Shown: positions 58,230 to 64,000 of the stretch, piece after piece | How positions within the stretch are numbered: the first letter of the stretch is position 1 | Layout of the letters: every line of letters begins with the position of its first letter | Source of the DNA: Garcia nutans | Lineage: Eukaryota; Streptophyta; Magnoliopsida; Malpighiales; Euphorbiaceae | Reading direction: 5' to 3' | Length of the DNA: 64,000 nt | Assembly (NCBI GenBank): GCA_947685225.1 | Contig: CANTUV010000024.1 | Location: 55,952,001-56,016,000, forward strand | Position numbers and translations under genes: made by a program | The notes under the pieces: generated by a model | What the model was told of the DNA's origin: nothing | Databases searched by the model: none | Seen by the model: only the letters and a program-made list of their open reading frames with translations

Positions 58230-58721
58230 CTCATCCAAACCTAGCAAAACTAGCTCTCCTACAAAACTCATTTTGAGAGCCATCAAATCCCTTTCAAGGG
58301 AACTCTCTCACTTGAAGAAGAGCGTATCCAAGAGATTTCATCACTTGAACAAAAGGATTGACCTTATATTTCACATGTATCATGATTTATATGACATGCA
58401 AGGCAAAATGGATTTGCCTCAATGTAATTTTAAGGATTGGGATATAAGTGATTATGTAGAGAGTACCCTTGAAGAAGAAGAATCCATCAGCACTAGCTCT
58501 ACCAGCAATATCCCTCTTGATAAAGGAAAAGCTTCTATAGAAGAAGAAGAGCTAGATGTGAATGAAGATTCTGATTAGTTTATTTTTACTGTTTCTGATT
58601 CTGTTTTGTTGTTTCTATTTTTTGCTCTTACTATTGTCTTTAGTGATATCCTTTGTAGTGGCCTATTTTTAATGACATTATGGATTTTATGTTCATATTC
58701 TTTTTATGCATTTTGCCTATG

Positions 58722-58981
58722 ACAAAGGGGGAGAAATATATAAATATGAGTATACTAATGTGTAAAGTGAATATGCTGATGTGTATGTGCCAATTTATTA
58801 CAATAATAAAATAAGCTATAAACATGATTCATGCATATGTTTAGGGGGAGCTTTATAGAATTCCTCCAGAAATGTATTAACCCTTAATACATGAGAAGTT
58901 AAAATTTCTTTCATTAAATTTACATTTCTTTCACTTTATATCATCATTCCATTTGATTGTCAAAGTCAAAATGGGGGAGAT
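58722..58981 (+). promoter_or_regulatory. Three polypurine-tract motifs of Sirevirus-like element
   Basis: ACAAAGGGGGAGAA (58722-58735), TTAGGGGGAGCT (58841-58852) and AAAATGGGGGAGATT (58967-58981), the last abutting the 3' LTR. Repeated PPT motifs before the 3' LTR are described for Sireviruses. Confidence 0.8.
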
Positions 58982-60286
58982 TGTTAGCCAAAAAATCTCA
59001 ATTTTGATCCTTGACAACTCACATTGAATGACTTATTTAAACATGTGTTCCAAGAACCTTGTTGCAGGATTAGATTGTTTCAAATAAGTCAACATAGGGC
59101 ACATTACGCGGTCGTACAACCTTAGAGATGATCACCCCATTGAATTGAAGGATGAAATCATATCAGAGTAGGGTTCATGGTCATAATCTCGACCACAGTA
59201 GCGACCACATATCAATATGAGCGATCGTCCAAAAAACAAGGACGACCGCAACCTAAGTAACCTAAATCATCCAAATTCCAGTAAGGTTTGCGGTGACAAG
59301 CATGGTGGAAGATACGGTCTCTCTTACTGCTTTAGCGACCATCCTTTAGAATACGCGATCGCTCTTCTAATTCAAGAGAAAATCACTCAAACTAATAGTA
59401 GTGTTTGCATCCTTAGGTGCACCTAGAAGTTCGACGTGAGTCTCTCAATTCAACCACTAATTGGCACCTATTTTGTCCAGTTAAAGAATGCCACTTGAAA
59501 TAACCGTTATAAACCCACTTTAATATTCAAAAAGGGCGACCGTATCTATCTCATGAGCGACCATCCCGACAACCATAGCATGGGTAAGATTCCAGCAGCA
59601 GAGCACTTACATTCGATAGTTGAAGCAAATTTGAAATGTAGCGACCATCCCTTATCTAAGGATGACCACATGAGACATTGGAGCGACCATTCCAGTATCA
59701 AGGACGATCACTACTTGCTTCAAACAGTCTATTAACACAAGGTCTAAACGACCAAGACTTATTTCTCACTATCTATAATGGCTAGTTAGACCACATTGGC
59801 TATAAATTCACAAATTATTATTCTGTTAAGAGTAATCCCTGAATTGTATAGCAAGCAACATATTTTCTTTTATTACTACAATTAACATTTGAATTGTAAT
59901 GAGTGTTGGGTGTGAGCATTAAAAACACCATTGTAAAAGTTTGAGTGTGAGCTTGGAAATACTTAGGTTGTAAGAGTGAGCCTGGAAAAAACTCTTGTAA
60001 GGGTTGTGAGTTATATGATCTCAAACCAATTAAAACGTTAGAGCTAAGCTTGTAAGAAGAAAACACAAAGTTAGTTCAACCTTAACAAGTTATTAAGGAA
60101 GTGGATGTAGGATTGGAGTAAATCCAAAACACTATAAATCTTGTGTGTTCTTTTTTCTACTCACTACTCAACCATTTATTTCTTCTACATTTCTTGTTGT
60201 TGAGTTTTGAATTCTTTGTTTCAATTTGCCATCATTTCTCAAGAAAAGCAATTCACCCCCCACTTGGTTGCCATCTTTGGACAACA
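58982..60286 (+). mobile_element. 3' LTR of Sirevirus-like element
   Basis: 1305 bp, TGTTAGCC to GACAACA. TATAAAT at 59801-59807. GCGACC boxes between about 59090 and 59730. Contains small indels relative to the 5' LTR, for example a 20-30-nt insertion near 59970 and 60110-60145. Confidence 0.92.
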
Positions 60287-60291
60287 TGCCT
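60287..60291. repeat. TSD of Sirevirus-like element, right
   Basis: TGCCT, identical to 41396-41400. Confidence 0.92.
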
Positions 60292-60316
60292 TTTGACTTT
60301 TCCATTGCATTTTGCC

Positions 60317-60324
60317 TTTATAAA
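60317..60324 (+). promoter_or_regulatory. Likely TATA box of PMD gene
   Basis: TTTATAAA about 103 nt before the ATG at 60427. The copia element sits only about 30 nt upstream. Confidence 0.45.
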
Positions 60325-60426
60325 CATCACCCGTTCACCATTCCATTCACTTCATCTTTTAATCATAAATCATTTATACTTACATATATTTTCATAGTCT
60401 AAGTGAGCAGAGAACTAATAAAAAAA

Positions 60427-61511
60427 ATGGAGAGAATGCATGCTTCGAGATCAGGGCCTCGATCTAATGCAGAGTTGATAGAATTTATTCGAAGATATGA
60501 AAATGATACTGTAAGTCTACTAACTGGGATGCAGCTTCATCACAGCTTAAGTAAAAAAACTAAGGTAATATTATAAATAAATGAGATGCTCAAATATGTA
60601 TTCATTATTCTATTTTATTTTATTATTAGCTTTTAGTTTTTAATGTTTAATTATTAATAGTACTAAAGATTAGAAAAATAAATTAATTAGTCAACTCTTA
60701 TTAAGAATTTAATAAATAAATAAAAAATTAAAATAGAATATAACAAGTAAGTTTAGGCTATGAATCAGTGGTTTTGATAGAATGATATACTTACCTCGTG
60801 TTGACTTGCCTGGCTCCATATTAGCATGATTGCTGTGTTGTCTAGGGCGGAGGATGTGTTTATAAAGCCCGAGAATAGTATGACGTAGCACCTTTGCAGG
60901 TAAAATGGATTGTCCGATAGTGTAATTTTAAAAGCTTCATCTTGCAATTACCATCTGAGGAGTGTCCGATAGACATGAGTATAGTTCAAACATTGTCGGA
61001 GCGGTGGATGGACATGACCCATACTTTTTACCTAGCTGTAGGAGAGATGACCATTGGTCCAATCGATTATACAGACATAACTGGTATCCGGTACTATGGC
61101 CTTCTGGTACCTTTTACCAACGATATTCTGACACACAAAGAGATTCAACAGTTAATTTCTATGAAACCGTCATTAAAAGAGCCCTTCAATATAAAAGTTG
61201 AGCTAATTTAGAGTTATTTGACGACTTATGATGGACAGATTCGTAGAGAAACAACCAAACAATATGCTCGAGCATTTTTACTGTATTTGCTGGGGTCGAC
61301 CATTTTATGCAGCACTGAGTCTGCCATCCATCTGTCGGTGTTGAGGGCCCTTACTGATATGAGTATGGTACCGCTTTATGGCTGGGGTGAAGCTGGCCTT
61401 ACTTGCCTCTATCATGGACTAGACAAGATTTGCAGAAACAAGAAGTCTTTCGTTGGTTTCATGGTGGTTGCTGAGGTACTCTTCTTCCACCATTATCAAT
61501 TCCATGCTTAT
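60427..61511 (+). pseudogene. Plant mobile domain (PMD) protein gene, broken
   Basis: Exon-like start MERMHASRSGPRSNAELIEF at 60427, with possible donors ACT|GTAAGT at about 60510 or AAG|GTAATA at about 60560. An AT-rich intron-like stretch follows, with a possible acceptor TTTGCAG at about 60899. Then the PMD core: VQTLSERWMDMTHTFYLAVG, GEMTIGPIDYTDITGIRYYG, a stop at about 61211, RETTKQYARAFLLYLLGST, LYGWGEAGLTCLYHGLDKI, MVVAEVLFFHHYQFHAYT. This fits the PMD pattern (ERWRPETHTFHLP.GE.T.TL.DV; ARAYLLYL.G; Y.WG.A.LA.LYR.L). PMD occurs in host MAIN/MAIL-type proteins and is often carried by transposable elements. In-frame TAG at about 60920 and TAG at 61211 break it, and the C-terminus is removed by the LTR at 61517. 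Host gene or element passenger cannot be told from here. Confidence 0.75.
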
Positions 61512-61516
61512 ACTTG
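61512..61516. repeat. Probable TSD (one side) of N1
   Basis: ACTTG next to the LTR edge. The other copy would lie outside the window. Confidence 0.4.
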
Positions 61517-61905
61517 TGTGAGCGGGGATTTTTGCCCTCACTTTCGGTGAAATGGTTCTTGCGACTTTGGCACTGTTTAGGCTCGGGGCCTTAGAGAACA
61601 TAGGCCTAAGCCCGAAGAAAATGAAGTCACCACCCGGATGGGCTGGGAAAAAGAAAGGGGTGGATGGCTCGATTCCTAAGGAATCCTCAACCCCCTAATG
61701 GATTTGAAAAGTTGGATACGTGTGGGGAAGGTGAGAAATGGGCCAGCATCCCCACAATGCCCGGTTCATTGGAACCAGCCTCCTTTGCAATTCTTAATAT
61801 TATAAAATTCTTAAGTATAACAATATTATCCATATTACATGCAACAACTAAAATAAAGCATCATTATATTAAAATCAAATCAATGTCCAAACAAAGCAAA
61901 TAAAT

Positions 61906-62075
61906 GGACACCCATCCGAGGATGGAAACATGTCCTTACATCGTCTATGTCTAAACTAAATAGGACACCCACCGAAAGGTAGAAACATATCCTTTACATT
62001 GGTTTAAAATATAAAAACAATTTAAATTACATAAAAATTAATTAATGAGGTACCCACAAAGTGAAAACATACCTC
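61906..62075 (-). other. Hairpin series in N1 LTR
   Basis: Three units; 61906-61935 has perfect stems GGACA/TGTCC and CCATCC/GGATGG around a 2-nt loop with a TGTTT bulge. Confidence 0.8.
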
Positions 62076-62239
62076 TTACAATTTTAATACCAAAACAAAT
62101 AAATAACAATCATAATAATAAAGAAAATATTCATCCATGATAGATTAAATAAATCAAACATTGAAATTAAATAAATCAACCATCAAAATATATAATAAAC
62201 TATATAATCAAATCTAAAATTAAATAAAGTAATAAATAT

Positions 62240-62890
62240 ATAAATTTAGGGTTTATGCATTAATTAGGGTTTCTAGGATTTTATATTCAATAACTAGAGT
62301 TTTGCATATATAGTTTAATTAGTTGAGAAATATTTTAAGGTAATAATATAGCTACTGGATGTTTTAAAAAATTAGTGTTTTAGATGTTTTTGGATTTGGA
62401 TTTAAGGGTTTGTAGGTTTACTGGATGAGAGTTTGAAAAATTAAGGTTTTTGATTTATCATTTTAGAAGAAATATTGATTCGGGAAATAAACTAAGATTT
62501 TGGAAAACAATTAGGGCTTCGAGACTTTAATGGAATAAATTAGGGTTTAGAGTTTTGGGAAAAATAGTTTAGGGTTTTAAAGTTTAATCAATGACTTAGG
62601 CTACTAGATGTTTGGAAAACAAATTGGGATTCAATAAAGCAACTTTGAATTTTAGAATTTTAAGAAAATAATTTAGGGTTTTGATAATTGAAAAGCTATT
62701 TTGGGGGTTTTACGAAATATAAGGCAAATTAGGGTTTGGTTCTTAGTGTTCACTAGAGTTAGAATATAGAAATTTGGCATATTAGATCAATTTTAATAAT
62801 TAAACTATTTGCAAACTTAGGTTTATGGTTTCTGGAATTGAGGCTTGGGAATTAGGCTTTCAGAAAGTTAGGGTTTCGGATAGTTAGGGT
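62240..62890 (-). promoter_or_regulatory. Telo-box-rich segment of N1 LTR
   Basis: At least eight TAGGGTTT-type motifs (AAACCCTA on the sense strand), scattered downstream of the TATA. Confidence 0.65.
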
Positions 62891-63326
62891 TTTTAAAATT
62901 AGATTTGTGTTGAACGATTATATTATTTACTTTAATTAAGATCTTAAGTATTGTATGAATTAATTCATGCTACTGCCTAAATTAAATTGAAGGAAGAATT
63001 AAATAAATAGGCAGTCTGATGATGTTTTAGAAGATGAAGATGATTAATTATTGAATAAACTAAAGTTAGAGCAATTTACCTACGTTTGAAGTCTCCACCA
63101 AATTTTAAGAAATTGAACCAAGTTGTTGCCTGCTTCAAATTTAATTTTGGTTGAGCAAAGCAATCTGAGGATGATTGCTTCCTTTGGTTGCTGTCCCTTG
63201 AGCTTCTCCTTGCTTGCCAGGGTTTTCTTTTGACCGAAAGAATTTTTGAGTTTCAGGTTTTTTTCTCCAAAGTCAAGATCAAGTAAAATAATTTTTTGAT
63301 CCCCTTAATTATGTGTTTTAATGTGG

Positions 63327-63334
63327 TATTTATA
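63327..63334 (-). promoter_or_regulatory. LTR TATA box of N1
   Basis: TATAAATA on the minus strand in the same TTCCTATAAATACCAC context as 17128 and 18695. Confidence 0.7.
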
Positions 63335-63600
63335 GGAAAAATAAAAAACCTACTTCTAATTGTCTAAGGAAATTAAAAATTTTTAGGAAAAGAAATCAAA
63401 ACCAAATAGAAATTGGTTTTGGAAAAACTGCGCTGGAAAAACTGAGCTGGAAAAACCAAATAGAAAAATCGACGAAATTGCCAGCTGGCAGGCCAGCCAA
63501 TTCACCGTAGGAATTTCCTTCTGCGAATTGGCCCAAGGCCATTTCCTGCGGTGAATTGGACAATTCACTTTCGGTGATGATTTTTTCGTTGCCGATTTTT

Positions 63601-63634
63601 ATTTATTTATTTATTTATTTATATATATATATTT
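63601..63634. repeat. (TTTA)n(TA)n microsatellite
   Basis: TTATTTATTTA runs followed by TATATATATA. Confidence 0.9.
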
Positions 63635-63785
63635 TTAACTTTATTAATATTACCTTTTTTATTTTTATTAAGAATTATAAATTATAAATACTAAAATAAA
63701 TATTGTTTAATTAAAATACCACAAAAATTATTTTGAACTATATAAAAAATATTGGACCGACTGGGTCAAAAATTAAGGGTCTACA

Positions 63786-63800
63786 GTTTGCCCCCTGCTT
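63786..63800 (-). promoter_or_regulatory. Polypurine tract of N1
   Basis: Minus strand AAGCAGGGGGCAAAC directly before the LTR. Confidence 0.8.
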
Positions 63801-64000
63801 AAGCGATCTGAGACTACAGCAAAGAGAGTGAAAAGCAATGTAATTTTTGATTGGGTTTGGAGCCATGCTGGACTCTCTGGACTAAAAAATAATTTGGTTT
63901 TTGTACCCAAGCTAGATTTAAAATTTGGGTTCTGGACCCGGAATAAGTTCTGGACTTAAAGATAATTCAGGTTCTAGACCTGAGCTAAGTTCTAGACTTA
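63801..64000 (-). mobile_element. N1 internal 3' UTR, runs off window
   Basis: From about 63880 the ~42-bp repeat array (GTTCTGGACTTAAA, GGTTCTGGACC units) homologous to M2 40905-41140. No coding sequence visible. Confidence 0.8.

Larger units (their letters stand above)
48338..58578 (+). pseudogene. Third ORF of Sirevirus-like element, split by NE (48338-49374 and 58225-58578)
   Basis: Downstream of pol where Sireviruses may carry an 'env-like' or extra ORF. Basic N-terminus MAPKKKSTSKGKGKGKK (nuclear-localisation-like), frameshift near 48405, then RYAMLKRKKFEGTKCPF. After another frame change come LTLEDFGKIWDF and TLSTFWQGISIEKSF, SLTHWMLHRIITYTIHQM and KVTKRDLIFLYAFTHNIQ. This pattern (F-W-I, HR-I-TI, K-DL-FL) resembles the Athila ORF1 / putative plant transposon protein domain; similarity is from memory and unconfirmed. 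A stop region follows near 49124, then GKRGVVDRHKKRPRYTIEEE. The last part after NE has a coiled coil (ELSHLKKSVSKRFHHLNKRI), an acidic tail and a stop at 58576-58578. No clear signal peptide or membrane segment seen, so 'env' is not supported. Confidence 0.65.
41401..60286 (+). mobile_element. Sirevirus-like Ty1/copia element, complete ends, decayed
   Basis: 18,886 bp including the 8,850-bp nested NE; about 10.0 kb on its own. LTRs start TGTTAGCC and end GACAACA, with perfect TSD TGCCT. Order: 5' LTR, initiator-Met PBS, Gag with CCHC knuckle and long coiled-coil tail, protease, integrase, RT, RNase H, a third ORF, three polypurine motifs, 3' LTR. From knowledge, the copia domain order, Gag extension, extra ORF and multiple PPT motifs indicate the Sirevirus (SIRE/Maximus) lineage. 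The LTRs differ clearly (6-7 differences in the first ~92 nt), so it is old. All major genes have stops or frameshifts. Confidence 0.93.
61517..63785 (-). mobile_element. 3' LTR of X element N1 (minus)
   Basis: 2269 bp; minus strand starts TGTAGACCCTTAATTTTTG at 63785 and ends CCCCGCTCACA at 61517. All landmarks intact: GC-rich inverted-repeat island 63410-63600, TATA 63327-63334, telo-box region 62240-62890, hairpins 62047-62075, 61963-61992 and 61906-61935, end module 61517-61790. It interrupts the PMD gene. Best complete reference copy of this LTR type. Confidence 0.9.

Overview
The window is AT-rich nuclear plant DNA, most likely from a eudicot and most likely repeat-rich (pericentromere-like) chromatin. 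I found no intact host gene, no rRNA or tRNA gene and no CRISPR array. Nearly every base can be assigned to nested LTR retrotransposons. The evidence is plant tRNA primer-binding sites, TG...CA LTR ends, polypurine tracts, target-site duplications (TSDs), and broken gag/pol reading frames. The only candidate host-type gene is a broken plant-mobile-domain (PMD) gene near 60.4-61.5 kb. Boundaries were set by eye from copy-to-copy comparison inside the window; those marked approximate may be off by 5-20 bases.

Layout. 1-1913: LTR of a chromovirus-like Ty3 element (minus) abutting a gag fragment. 2235-6692: two LTR-like pieces (Z-a, Z-b) of a copia family. 6693-12392: minus-strand element M1 of the dominant family (called X here), with gag, PBS and 5' LTR; the LTR carries a solo LTR of a second family (Y) with a perfect TSD. 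12393-33822: an X array LTR-internal-LTR-internal-LTR on the plus strand. Its first internal region holds a solo LTR inside a solo LTR, and a Y-family element fragment replaces the LTR/internal junction near 25.2-27.1 kb. 33823-36809: an X LTR scrap, then a third X element with a very short 5' LTR. 36810-38194: a third Z piece. 38195-~41240: 3' part of minus-strand X element M2, with another solo LTR. 41401-60286: a complete but dead Sirevirus-like Ty1/copia element with a perfect TSD, interrupted at 49375-58224 by a young non-autonomous copia element (NE) with 2742-bp LTRs. 60287-61516: PMD gene. 61517-64000: 3' LTR and 3'-UTR repeats of minus-strand X element N1, leaving the window.

How the parts relate. 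X elements in this window encode only a Gag and no pol, yet keep LTRs, PBS and PPT, so they would depend on enzymes supplied in trans (TR-GAG type organisation). Their LTRs share a TATA box, telo-box-rich DNA, a series of hairpins whose stems change in a compensating way, and a strongly conserved ~270-bp end module. Their 3' untranslated regions are minisatellite arrays. NE is likewise non-autonomous; its two LTRs are nearly identical while the copia host around it is much older.

Most interesting signals: (1) the compensating hairpin series in all X LTRs; (2) an apparent internal promoter in the Sirevirus that copies the LTR core promoter at the same 16-nt spacing, in front of its third ORF; (3) one ~60-bp GTGTC-rich repeat shared by LTRs of two unrelated families; (4) different inverted-repeat islands occupying the same slot in the U3 of each X LTR.
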